Positions 18,157 through 26,882 of a DNA stretch of 64,000 nt are shown piece after piece; position 1 is the first letter of the stretch, and each line of letters opens with the position of its first letter. The notes below the pieces were generated by a model. The model did no database searches, was not told where the DNA came from, and saw nothing but the letters and a program-made list of their open reading frames with translations. The position numbers were made by a program, and so were the translations under genes. Source of the stretch: Gordoniibacillus kamchatkensis (GTDB taxonomy: Bacteria; Bacillota; Bacilli; Paenibacillales; NBRC-103111); contig NZ_JXAK01000023.1 of the NCBI RefSeq assembly GCF_000829455.1, positions 1 to 64,000 on the forward strand, in the 5' to 3' direction.

Positions 18157-19218
18157 ATGAACGTATACCGCTATGAAGAAAATCCGTTGATTACGCCTGC
18201 CGACGTGAAGCCTTATCATCCTGGCTTTGAGGTGATCGGCGCGTTTAACGCCGGCATTGCCAAATATAAGGACGAAATTTTGATGCTGCTCCGCGTGGCC
18301 GAACGTCCGGTCAGCCCCGATCCGAACGTTGTGCTCGCCCCGGTATACGATCCGAAGGCGAAGAAGCTGGAGCTGATCGAGCTGCGCAAAGACGACGCGC
18401 GGTACGATTTTTCCGACCCGCGGGTCATTCGCGACAAGACGCAGAGCGCAGGGTTCGCTTACTTGACGTCGATATCTTATATCCGCATTGCGCGCAGCAA
18501 AGACGGCCACCGCTTCACGATCGACGACGGGCCGTTCGTTTATCCGTCCAATGAGCAGGAGACTTTCGGCATCGAAGACCCGCGCGTGACCCAGATCGGC
18601 GATACGTACTACGTCTATTTCTCCGCCGTCTCTCCGGTCGGGATCGGGGAATCGATGGTGTCCACCACGGATTTTGTCAGCTATAACCATCACGGCATGA
18701 TATTTTGCCCGGACAACAAGGACGTTATGATTTTCCCGGAGAAGGTGAACGGCAAATATTACGCCTTGCACCGCCCTACGACGAAAAGCATCGGCATGCC
18801 GGAAATTTGGATCGCCGAATCCGACAATTTGCTGTATTGGGGCAATCACCGCCATTTGGCCGGACTTCGTCCCGGGAAATGGGACAGCGCTCGCATCGGC
18901 GGCGGCGCGGTGCCGTTCCGCACGGACAAAGGGTGGCTGGAGCTTTACCATGGCGCCACAGCGGAGCACCGCTACTGCATGGGCGCGCTGCTGCTCGATC
19001 TGAACGATCCGACGAAGGTTATCGCGCGTTCCGACAAGCCGATTCTCGAGCCGGACGCTCCGTACGAGAAGGAAGGCTTTTTCGGCGATGTCGTATTCTC
19101 CTGCGGCGTGGCCGTGGAGGGTGATGTCGTCAAAATGTATTACGGCGTGGCCGACACGTCCATGGCCTGCGCCGAGCTTAGCCTGCAAGAAATACTCGAC
19201 AGCTTGACTTACAACTAG
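18157..19218 (+). CDS. GH130 beta-mannoside phosphorylase
   Basis: A 353-residue glycoside hydrolase family 130 protein. GH130 enzymes cleave beta-mannosides with phosphate to give alpha-mannose 1-phosphate. The signature GIEDPRVT near residue 135 carries the catalytic Asp, and the blades KDVMIFPEKVNGKYYALHRP, RIGGGAVPF and GWLELYHG are typical, as is the C-terminal YYGVADTSMACAELSL. It starts at ATG 18157 with AAGGAG. The exact linkage (mannosyl-glucose, mannosyl-GlcNAc, manno-oligosaccharide) cannot be read from sequence alone. It sits between the DUF1861 protein and a beta-mannosidase, so two alternative ways to split mannosides are encoded together. Confidence 0.88.
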   Translation: MNVYRYEENPLITPADVKPYHPGFEVIGAFNAGIAKYKDEILMLLRVAERPVSPDPNVVLAPVYDPKAKKLELIELRKDDARYDFSDPRVIRDKTQSAGFAYLTSISYIRIARSKDGHRFTIDDGPFVYPSNEQETFGIEDPRVTQIGDTYYVYFSAVSPVGIGESMVSTTDFVSYNHHGMIFCPDNKDVMIFPEKVNGKYYALHRPTTKSIGMPEIWIAESDNLLYWGNHRHLAGLRPGKWDSARIGGGAVPFRTDKGWLELYHGATAEHRYCMGALLLDLNDPTKVIARSDKPILEPDAPYEKEGFFGDVVFSCGVAVEGDVVKMYYGVADTSMACAELSLQEILDSLTYN

Positions 19219-19228
19219 GGGTTACGAA

Positions 19229-21732
19229 ATGAAATTGAACTGTAACTGGAAAATTCGCGATTTCGCGGTAGGCGAAGCGAAAGATTTGGAAGTGGCGTCC
19301 CCGGACTATATCGATTACTTTTGGATGACGGCCGCGGTGCCCGGCGACGTTCATTCCGCGCTCATCCAGCGGGGCATCATCGACGATCCGTTCTTCGGCC
19401 ACAACGATCAAAAATGCCGCTGGGTGGAAGAAAAAGTATGGTGGTACAGGACGGTATTCGAATGGCGGGACGAGCTGCTGCCGGGCGAGCGGATGGAGCT
19501 CGAATTCGAGGGGCTCGATACGTATGCGACCGTTTATTTGAACGGGGTCGAGCTCGGCTCGACCGACAACATGTTCATCAGCCATACGTTTGAAGTGACG
19601 CGCGAACTGAAGCGCGGCAAAAACGTGCTGGCGGTCAAGTTCGACCCCATCGCCGTTCACGTGCAGGAAAAAGTGAAATATTACTGGTCGGGCTTCAGCA
19701 AAAAACGCATCTGGACGCGCAAATCGCAAAGCCAGTTCGGCTGGGACTGGGGACCGCGCTTCGTCTGCGCCGGCATATGGAAAGAGGTGCACCTGCGGAA
19801 GAAGAAGCACGCGGCGATTCGCCATGTGTACGCCCGGACCGAGTCCGCCAACCAGGAACAGGCTGTCGTGCATGTCGATGCGGAAATCGCCCGGTTTGCG
19901 AGAGGCAAGCTGCTTGAAGCGGAAGTGCAGCTCTCGTACGGCGGCGCGGCGATCGCGGCCGCAAAAGTAGAAGTCGCAGGCGGCCGGGCGGCCTTAGCGC
20001 TTCGCGTCGATCGTCCGAAGCTTTGGTGGACGCACGATCTCGGCACGCCCGAGCTGTACGATTTGCGCGTGCGGCTGTTCGCGGACGGCGAGCCGGTCGA
20101 CGAGCATGCGAGCAAATTCGGCATCCGCACGCTGGAAGTTCAGCTGAAGGACGAGAAGGGCGACCACAGCTTTACCTTTGTGCTGAACGGCGTGAAGCTG
20201 TTCGCCAAAGGCGCCAACTGGATTCCGATCGACAGCTTCGTCGCTGCGGCGCCGGATTCCCGCTACAAGCATTTGCTGCAAATGTCCAAAGACGCCAACA
20301 TGAACATGCTGCGCGTCTGGGGCGGCGGCATTTACGAGAAAGACGTGTTCTACGACGAGTGCGACCGGCTCGGCATTTTGGTGTGGCAGGACTTCATGTT
20401 CGCCTGCGCCTTGTACCCCGACTACAACAAAAACTTTATGGCGAACGTCCGCGAAGAAGTGACGGCTGTCGTCAAAAGGCTGCGCTCTCGCCCGTGCCTC
20501 GCGCTCTGGTGCGGGAACAACGAGAACGACTGGCTGTACGAGGCGCTCTATTCGTCCGGCGAAATCAGCGATCCGTTTTACGGCGAGAAAATTTATCACG
20601 AGCTGATGCCCGAGCTGCTCGCGCAGCTCGACCCGACGCGGCTGTTTTGGCCGAGTTCCCCTTACGGCGGTAACGACCATAACTCGCGCGACGAAGGCGA
20701 TACGCACAATTGGCAAGTGTGGCACGGCAACATCGAGCCGCGCGTGTTCGGGCAGCCGCAGGTGCAGGATTACAGCATCGAGGGCATCAGCTTCAAAAAT
20801 TTCGCCCGCGATACGACCAAGTTCGCATCGGAATTCGGCATGCACGCCTCCGCCAACCGTTACACGCTGAAGCGCAACGTCCCGGCTGACGGCTTCTGCT
20901 GGGGCAGCGACGAAATGGCGTACCGCAACAAGGATATCCACCATCTCAAAGGCATCATGCTGATGGAAGGCTACACCGGCATTCCGCAAAATATGGAGCA
21001 GTACATCAACTTCTCGAGCTGACGCAGGCGGAAGGGCTGAAATACGGCATCGAGCATTACCGCAGAAACCGACCGGGCACGAGCGGCGCGCTGTTCTGGC
21101 AGCTGAACGACTGCTGGCCGGGCACGAGCTGGTCGGCGATCGATTACTACGGTCTGCCGAAGGCGTCGTACCATTATGCCCGCAAGTTTTTCAGCCCTGT
21201 GCTGCTGACCGTTCAGCATGATCCGGGCCGCGGCTTGAAATTGTGGGCGCTGAACGACCGTTTGCAAGCCTGCGAAGATACGGTGGAGCTGGCCGTGTAC
21301 GATTTTGACGGGAACGTGCGGTTTGCGAAGAAGTATGGCGTCTCGGTAGCGCCGAACGATTCGGCGATGCTGGGGGAGATCGCGGAGCAAGAAGCTTTGG
21401 CGGGGCTCGATCCGGCTTCTGCCGTCTGCGTCGTACGCTCGCTCACCGGTCAAACTGAAGATAACTTCTACTATTTCCGCGATCACAAAGATATGAAGTT
21501 TCCCGCGGCACAGCTTATAATTGAGCTGGATGAGCAGAAGCAGGAGCTGTCCGTCACGGCGAGCCGTTTCGCGCGCATGGTCAAAATCGAGCTCGACGCG
21601 GAGCGGCTCGTGATGGACGACAATTTCTTCGACTTGCTCCCGCATGTGACGAAGAAGATTCGCATTACGCAGGCAGACGGCAAGCCGATTCCGTGGGACT
21701 CGCTTGCCGTAACCGCGATCAACAGCATTTGA
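19229..21732 (+). CDS. GH2 beta-mannosidase (frame broken near 21016)
   Basis: A glycoside hydrolase family 2 beta-mannosidase of about 834 residues when repaired. The N-terminal sugar-binding domain (WMTAAVPGDVHSALIQRGII, WWYRTVFEW) and the (beta/alpha)8 barrel are clear. The acid/base Glu lies in LALWCGNNEND and the nucleophile Glu in FASEFGMHA. One C is missing near 21016: the frame reads INFSS then stop, whereas TCGCAGCTG restores INFSQLTQAEGLKYGIEHYRR and runs on to the stop at 21730-21732 through FWQLNDCWPGTSWSAIDYYG. It removes terminal beta-mannose residues. No signal peptide is seen, so it acts inside the cell on imported sugars. Confidence 0.88.
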
Positions 21733-21752
21733 AGCGAAGGAGCTGAAGCGAT

Positions 21753-22757
21753 ATGCGAGCGGCGGTACTGAGAGGCAAGCACCGCATGGAAGTAACGGAT
21801 TGGCAGACGCCCGGCCTGAAGCCGGACGAGGTTCGGATTCGGGTGAAAAGCTGCGGCATTTGCGGCACGGATCAGCACATTTACCACGGCAATCCGGGTT
21901 CCGCCGCGGTGACGCCGCCGATCGTGCTCGGGCATGAGCTGGCCGGCGAAGTAGTGGAAACAGGCGCGGCCGTTACGTCGCTCTCCCCCGGCGACAGGGT
22001 GTCGGTCGACCCGAACATTTATTGCGGCGGCTGCCGCTACTGCCGTGGCGGCTCCCGCATTGTGCGACCGGCTGGAAGCGTCGGCGTCACCCGCGACGGG
22101 GGCATGGGCGAGCTGTGCACGGCTCCGGCGTCCAACTGCTACCGCATTCCGGACGAGATGAGCTTCGCCGAAGCCGCGATGGTCGAGCCGCTCGGCTGCG
22201 TGCTGCACGGATTTCGCAAAATCGACGTCCGTCCCGTGCACACCGTGCTTATCATCGGAGGCGGCTTTATCGGCCAGCTTTTCCTGCAGCTGGTAAACAT
22301 GCAGGGCGCAGCGAAAATTATCGTCAGCGAACCGGTCAAGGAGAAGCACCGGCAGCTGCTCGAGCTTGGCGCAACGGAAGCCGTGTCCCCTGCGGACCCG
22401 GGGGCCGCAGCAGCGCTGCAAAATGCCGCCGACGTCGTCATCGAATGCGTCGGGCGCAAAGAGTCGATGGAGCTCGCCTTCCATGCTGCAGCCAAAGGCG
22501 GGCAAGTGCTGCTGTTCGGCGTCGCTTCGCCGGATACGCAAATTGCCGTGGAGCCGTTTGCGATATTTGCCAAGGAGCTCCGCGTGACCGGTTCGTTTAT
22601 TAACCCGCATACGCATGAGGATGCGATCGCCCTGATCCGAAGCAAGATCGTGCAGGTCGAGCCGCTGATCAGCCATCGCTTCTCGCTTGAGGACGTCCCG
22701 GACATCATGGCGCGATACCCGCAAATGAACGTAACCAAAGGCGTTATTCTATATTAA
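21753..22757 (+). CDS. Zn-dependent medium-chain dehydrogenase (three missing bases near 22045-22080)
   Basis: A 334-residue medium-chain alcohol/sorbitol dehydrogenase-like oxidoreductase. Catalytic zinc ligands lie in CGICGTDQHIYHG and GHELAGE; the Rossmann motif is IIGGGFIGQL. The structural zinc site normally reads C-x2-C-x2-C-x7-C. Here three cysteines (YCGGCRYC) are followed by an aberrant GGSRIVRPAGSVGVT. Adding one base after CCGT (22045), one T in CATT (22060) and one G in GAAGCG (22079) gives RRRLPHLCDRLEAVGVT, restoring the fourth cysteine with exact x7 spacing. The overall frame is kept because three bases are lost. Start ATG 21753 behind AAGGAG. It may oxidise a sugar or polyol made by the operon. 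Confidence 0.85.
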   Translation: MRAAVLRGKHRMEVTDWQTPGLKPDEVRIRVKSCGICGTDQHIYHGNPGSAAVTPPIVLGHELAGEVVETGAAVTSLSPGDRVSVDPNIYCGGCRYCRGGSRIVRPAGSVGVTRDGGMGELCTAPASNCYRIPDEMSFAEAAMVEPLGCVLHGFRKIDVRPVHTVLIIGGGFIGQLFLQLVNMQGAAKIIVSEPVKEKHRQLLELGATEAVSPADPGAAAALQNAADVVIECVGRKESMELAFHAAAKGGQVLLFGVASPDTQIAVEPFAIFAKELRVTGSFINPHTHEDAIALIRSKIVQVEPLISHRFSLEDVPDIMARYPQMNVTKGVILY

Positions 22758-22808
22758 AATTGAAGGGATTACGTTGACAGGGTTGAAATAGGAAGGAGCG
22801 GGAGCGGT

Positions 22809-23501
22809 ATGCAGGAACGATGGACCGTGCTGGTCGTCATTGCCCATCCCGACGACGAAACGGCGTGCGGCGGAACGATCGCCAAGCTGGCCGAAGAGGG
22901 GCACCGGGTCGTTGTGGCGGTAGCGACGAACGGCAACAAAGGCACGCACGATCCGGCCGTTACGCCGGAGATGCTGTCGCAAATGCGCGTGCGGGAAATG
23001 GAGCAAGCATGCGCAGCGCTGGGAGTGAGCAAGCTGATCCGGTACGATTACGATGATGGGGCGCTTGCGGACAGCCCCGATCTGAAAGAGCGGATCTACC
23101 GGACCATCCGCGAGGAAAAGCCCGATATTTTGATTACCTTCGATCCTTGGCGCAAGTACGAGTTCCATCCCGATCACCGCACCGTCGGCATGCTGGCGGC
23201 CGAAGCGGCGTATTTGGCGGACGGCTGCTGGTACTTTCCGCAGCATGCCGCTGCAGGGCTCATGCCGTGCAAGCCGCAGGAAGTGTATTTGTTCTGGTCC
23301 GACGAACCGAATTACACTGTCGATGTTGCGGCCACATGGGAGCGGAAGCTGCGCGCAGCGGACGCTCACGCCAGCCAAGGCACGGACGGAGAGCCGTTCG
23401 GAACGAAGTACTTGAACTGGCTTAGGGCGAATGCCGCTTCGGAAGCGGAGCTGCGGCGGGAAACGTTCCGTAAGGTGTATCGCACAAGCTTGACGATATA
23501 G
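22809..23501 (+). CDS. LmbE/PIG-L family N-deacetylase
   Basis: A 230-residue zinc-dependent deacetylase of the PIG-L/LmbE/BshB family. The metal-binding AHPDDE motif is at residues 13-18, and the second motif HPDHRTVG is near residue 120. Such enzymes remove acetyl groups from N-acetylglucosamine conjugates (bacillithiol, mycothiol, GPI or chito-sugars). It starts at ATG 22809 after AAGGAG, 51 bases behind the dehydrogenase and before the operon terminator. That context suggests a GlcNAc-containing mannoside as substrate. It could alternatively serve bacillithiol synthesis, but no bshA-like glycosyltransferase is next to it. Confidence 0.8.
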   Translation: MQERWTVLVVIAHPDDETACGGTIAKLAEEGHRVVVAVATNGNKGTHDPAVTPEMLSQMRVREMEQACAALGVSKLIRYDYDDGALADSPDLKERIYRTIREEKPDILITFDPWRKYEFHPDHRTVGMLAAEAAYLADGCWYFPQHAAAGLMPCKPQEVYLFWSDEPNYTVDVAATWERKLRAADAHASQGTDGEPFGTKYLNWLRANAASEAELRRETFRKVYRTSLTI

Positions 23502-23561
23502 GGCGAAGGTATATTCCAATCTGAAGAAGTACTGAGTGCGGACTTTTGGCGAATACGGGAT

Positions 23562-23592
23562 AGACAGCTCGATAGCGGGCTGTCTTTTTTGC
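23562..23592 (+). terminator. Terminator of the mannoside operon
   Basis: GACAGC, ten-base loop region, GCTGTC and TTTTTT. Confidence 0.8.
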
Positions 23593-23694
23593 GTTCACGT
23601 GGCCTTCTTAAGGAAGCGAGCAGCCAACGGCCCTCGTTTTGTGGCATAATAAAAAGATCGGAACTCACAAGCAATGACAGATAGGAGAATCGAA

Positions 23695-24675
23695 ATGCAG
23701 CATGTGATTGAGCATGAGGACGAGATTGTGCAAGTAAAGGTGCCGCTGCCTTTTCCGCTGCGGTGGGTGAATGCGTATATGATCAAGGGGAGCGGCGGCT
23801 ATACCGTTATCGACCCGGGGCTGCACACCGCGGAGGCGGAGGAATGCTGGAACGAGGCGCTGCGGGAGCGGGGCGTCGGCTACCGCGACATCGAGCGCAT
23901 CGTGCTGACGCATTATCACCCGGACCACTATGGCTTGGCCGGGTGGATGCAGGAGCGGAGCGGCGCGCCGGTGCTGATGTCCAGTCTCGGCCATCGTTTG
24001 TCGCAGCTGCTGTGGGGCGAGCGGGCGGCGATGACGGATGCGCTAACGGCGCTGTTTGCCGAACACGGCATGGACATCGACATGTGCGGGGCGATGGAAG
24101 CGCATATGGACAGCTTCGTGGCGCAAGTGACGCCGCAGCCGCGCGTAACGTTCCTGGAACCGGGGGAAACGGTACGGCTCGGCGGCGAGCTGTACCGAGC
24201 AATCCATACGCCCGGGCATGCCGCCGGCCATCTATGCTTCTACCATGCCGCCAAGCGCCGCATCTTTTGCGGCGATCACGTGCTGCCGCACATATCGCCC
24301 AACGTTGCATGGATGCCCGGCGTCGAAGAGAACCCGCTCGCTTCGTTCCTCTTGAGCTTGCACGAAGTCGCGCAGCTGCCGGTCGAACGGGCTTTCCCCG
24401 GCCACCGCGATCCGTTCGCCGCTTTTACCGAGCGCGCTCTGGAGCTCGTCGCGCATCACGAGGAGCGGCTCGAGCTTATGCTCGGCCGCCTCGGCGAGCC
24501 GCTCAGCGCCTATGCGCTGTGCCTCTCGGTGTTCGGCGAGCGGCTTACCGTCCACCAGCTTCGTTTTGCGCTGGCCGAAACGCTGGCGCATCTCGTCTAT
24601 CTCGAAGGGGAAGGGCGCGCTGTCCGCAAACGGGCGGCGGACGGAACGTGGCAGTTCCGGGCGACAGGCAAGTAA
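23695..24675 (+). CDS. Metallo-beta-lactamase-fold hydrolase
   Basis: A 326-residue MBL-fold protein. The zinc ligands THYHPDHYG near residue 80, HTPGHAAGHLCF and FCGDHVLPH are all present, and the C-terminal third is helical as in glyoxalase II-like or RNase Z-like relatives. The start is taken at ATG 23695 because AGGAG lies 7 bases upstream; an in-frame ATG at 23674 lacks this. The substrate is unknown. It is convergent with the membrane protein gene that follows, three bases away. Confidence 0.8.
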   Translation: MQHVIEHEDEIVQVKVPLPFPLRWVNAYMIKGSGGYTVIDPGLHTAEAEECWNEALRERGVGYRDIERIVLTHYHPDHYGLAGWMQERSGAPVLMSSLGHRLSQLLWGERAAMTDALTALFAEHGMDIDMCGAMEAHMDSFVAQVTPQPRVTFLEPGETVRLGGELYRAIHTPGHAAGHLCFYHAAKRRIFCGDHVLPHISPNVAWMPGVEENPLASFLLSLHEVAQLPVERAFPGHRDPFAAFTERALELVAHHEERLELMLGRLGEPLSAYALCLSVFGERLTVHQLRFALAETLAHLVYLEGEGRAVRKRAADGTWQFRATGK

Positions 24676-24677
24676 CG

Positions 24678-25115
24678 CTAAAGTCCGAACGACGGTTTTG
24701 CTACCATGAACCACATCATGAGCAGCAGCACGAACAAGTAAACAAGCAGCGCCCGGCGCAGCTTGTTTACGAGCTCGGTGCGGTTGTCATGGGGCGCGCG
24801 CAGCTTGCGCAGCAGCGGCGAGAACGCTCTTGCCAGGAACAACAGCGACGCCAGCAGCACGAGCGCGGTCGCGGCGATCCAAGGCGTGCGCCAGCTCCAT
24901 CCGCCGAGCCAGGCGAGCGCGATTCCGGTGGCGATGAGCACATGCCCGGCATGCTTCGTCAGCTTCACCGTGAACGTAAATGAGGCCCAATATACCTGCA
25001 GCGTCTCGAATGGTTCCGCACGCATTTTGGCAAGCATCGGCAGCAGTACAAAGTACGGCCCGATGGACACAATGACGCTGAAAATATGCACGTACAGCAG
25101 CACCGAATAGAGCAC
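24678..25115 (-). CDS. Small integral membrane protein (DUF2269-like)
   Basis: A 145-residue protein with four predicted transmembrane helices (YSVLLYVHIFSVIVSIGPYF, ATGIALAWL, ATALVLLASLLFLARAF, LLVYLFVLLLMMWFMVA). It resembles predicted integral membrane proteins of the DUF2269/CopD-like group with a conserved His in the first helix. It starts at GTG 25113-25115 after GGAGGG. It is 16 bases downstream of the ASCH gene, so the two form an operon. No function is known. Confidence 0.65.
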   Translation of the reverse strand: MLYSVLLYVHIFSVIVSIGPYFVLLPMLAKMRAEPFETLQVYWASFTFTVKLTKHAGHVLIATGIALAWLGGWSWRTPWIAATALVLLASLLFLARAFSPLLRKLRAPHDNRTELVNKLRRALLVYLFVLLLMMWFMVAKPSFGL

Positions 25116-25131
25116 TGCAGCCCTCCTCTAC

Positions 25132-25497
25132 TCAGGGTTGCACCTTCCGGAACTCGTGAACCCACACTTGCATATGCGGCAGCCACGGCATTCCCGGATG
25201 AAGCGCCAATATGCTGTCGCGATAAGCCGCCACGTCCCCGAACCCTTCCGCCGCTGCATCGGCATCCGTCAGCTCGCCGAGCGATTGCCGGTACACTTTC
25301 GTTACTTCAAAGCGCTCTCCTTGCAACTCCATGATCTCGCCGACATCGGCGTACCGGCCGTTACGGCGGGTTGCCGTTTTCGCGCCGCTCAGCACTTTGT
25401 CCACGTCCGCAGCCCGTGTCACCAGGCGGTCGATCGAGCACGTTTTCGGCGGCAGGCCGGCTCCCTCGCGGGATTCAGGGAGATTGGAATCGTTCAT
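25132..25497 (-). CDS. ASCH-domain protein
   Basis: A 121-residue ASCH (PUA-like) domain protein. The typical segments are present: the GAKTATRR motif near residue 40, a VGEIMELQG strand and FEVTKVYRQSLGELTDADAAAEG. ASCH domains are thought to bind RNA; a few hydrolyse modified nucleosides or amides (YqfB). It starts at ATG 25497 after AAAGGAGG. It is co-oriented with the membrane protein downstream. Confidence 0.75.
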   Translation of the reverse strand: MNDSNLPESREGAGLPPKTCSIDRLVTRAADVDKVLSGAKTATRRNGRYADVGEIMELQGERFEVTKVYRQSLGELTDADAAAEGFGDVAAYRDSILALHPGMPWLPHMQVWVHEFRKVQP

Positions 25498-25625
25498 GGC
25501 TATGTATCCTCCTTTTTCCTGATCATTTTGCCGCTTTCCAGTATACCCTACAAAACGCTAATGCCCCAAACATTATTGGCGCTTGCGCGGAGAGTCCAAG
25601 CTGACGAGGGGCCGGATGATTATGA

Positions 25626-25631
25626 TATAAT
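25626..25631 (+). promoter_or_regulatory. Extended -10 promoter upstream of the YutG-like gene
   Basis: TGATATAAT (TG, one base, TATAAT at 25626-25631) lies about 40 bases before the start codon at 25671. A matching -35 element is weak. Confidence 0.5.
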
Positions 25632-25670
25632 GAGCGAACAACGACACGAGCAATAACAGGAGGCGGAGAG

Positions 25671-26632
25671 ATGAGAAGCTTTCTAAAAGATAAAGCGGAA
25701 ATTTTTCAGGAGTTTCAAACCGAATTGTTCCGTTCGTACCCGCAAGCGGCTCTGGAAGAAGCGGTGGCGCGCCTGCTAGTGGAAGTGAAAGGGATCAGGA
25801 AAATTCCGACCGAAGCGATTACCGACGCGCTGTTCGGCGTTCTCAGCAAGACGGAGACGTACAATGTAATGACGACGCTTATGGAGCTGGAAAAAAAGTG
25901 CGGCACGATCATGAGCTGCTTGCCAGCATGAAGGATCCTTCCTATAACGTGCACCGCACGATGGCGATGTCGATTTGCGGCATGTACGGGAGCGGCGCGA
26001 TTTCGCTGTTCGGGTTCGTGGACTGCAAATTCCGCATTTTTTTTCCGAGCAAGCGGCCCAAGTCGTTTTTGTCCAAAGGGGTGTGCGCAATCGTCGCTTG
26101 CGCGGCGAGCGCCGTGTTCTCGGACAGCGTGAAGGATGACTATACGCAGCGCAATTTGGAGCTGCTCGCTTCGCGCGGCGTCGAGCTGGAGGAGATCGTC
26201 GATATCGTGGACGGCTTGCAGCGGCCGTACAATCCGGACATGGAGCGCAAGCTGTGCGAGGAGCACGTGCTCGGCGTTCTCCGCAAGCAGCAAACGTTCC
26301 ACGCCATTCAGCTCGCCATCAAAATCGATACGGCGGTCGAGGCCGAAGAGTTCAGCAAGCAGTACAACTATACGGTAGGCCAGGACGAAGGCTTGTTCGG
26401 CGTCGACGAAAGCGTGGCTTCCGCCATTCCGCTTCTTTACGGCACGATCGCGATCACCAACTTCGGCTATCTCGACAAGGCGAAGCCCGGCGTGATCGCC
26501 GAGCTGGACAGCAATCACGAAGCAGGCAAATGCAATACGTTCATCGACGACATCGTATGCGGCATCGCGGCGGCGGCGTGCGGCCGTCTGGCCCACAACA
26601 ATACGCCGAAATACAGCAAGCCGTTGAAATAA
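25671..26632 (+). CDS. YutG/PgpA-like phosphatidylglycerophosphatase with N-terminal extension (frame broken at 25891-25897)
   Basis: The C-terminal 160 residues match the YutG group of phosphatidylglycerophosphatase A-like proteins: RGVELEEIVDIVDGLQRPYN, DEGLFGVDESVASAIPLLYG, ITNFGYLDKAKPGVI, then NTFIDDIVCGIAAAACGRLAH. YutG dephosphorylates phosphatidylglycerophosphate in B. subtilis. The first 150 or so residues are an extra domain I do not recognise. The A7 run at 25891-25897 should be A8: this joins LMELEKK to VRHDHELLASMKDPSYNVHR. It starts at ATG 25671 after AGGAGGCGGAG. Confidence 0.7.
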
Positions 26633-26653
26633 AAAGATGGATCGGCACCGCGG

Positions 26654-26745
26654 GAAAGTATGGCTGTGCTGCGGATTCGGAGCGGGTCTTTGGCTGCGAT
26701 CTCCGGCCCGCATCCCTCCTCCGCTCCGCCTTTCCCGGACAGCCT
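26654..26745. repeat. Hairpin-like intergenic repeat, copy A
   Basis: A stretch of about 90 bases ending in inverted arms (GGCTGT...ACAGCC) with internal GCGGA/TCCGC pairing. Its first 22 bases and last 30 bases recur at 47539-47677, also between genes. It may be a mobile miniature element or a structured transcript end. Confidence 0.4.
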
Positions 26746-26882
26746 GATTCATCCGTTCCTCCCCGGCCGGCCGCGGCAGCGCATAGCTGCGGCTTGGCCG
26801 TTTTTTTCGGACAATCCGTACTAAAGCGGACAAGGCGTACATACACATGTACTACCACGGAACCGAGGAGGAACAGGACAAT

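Noticed and set aside
25891-25897. Transcriptional slippage at A7 in the YutG-like gene
   Set aside because: Possible in principle, but it is one of many one-base losses in the window, several not in homopolymers, so sequencing error is simpler.
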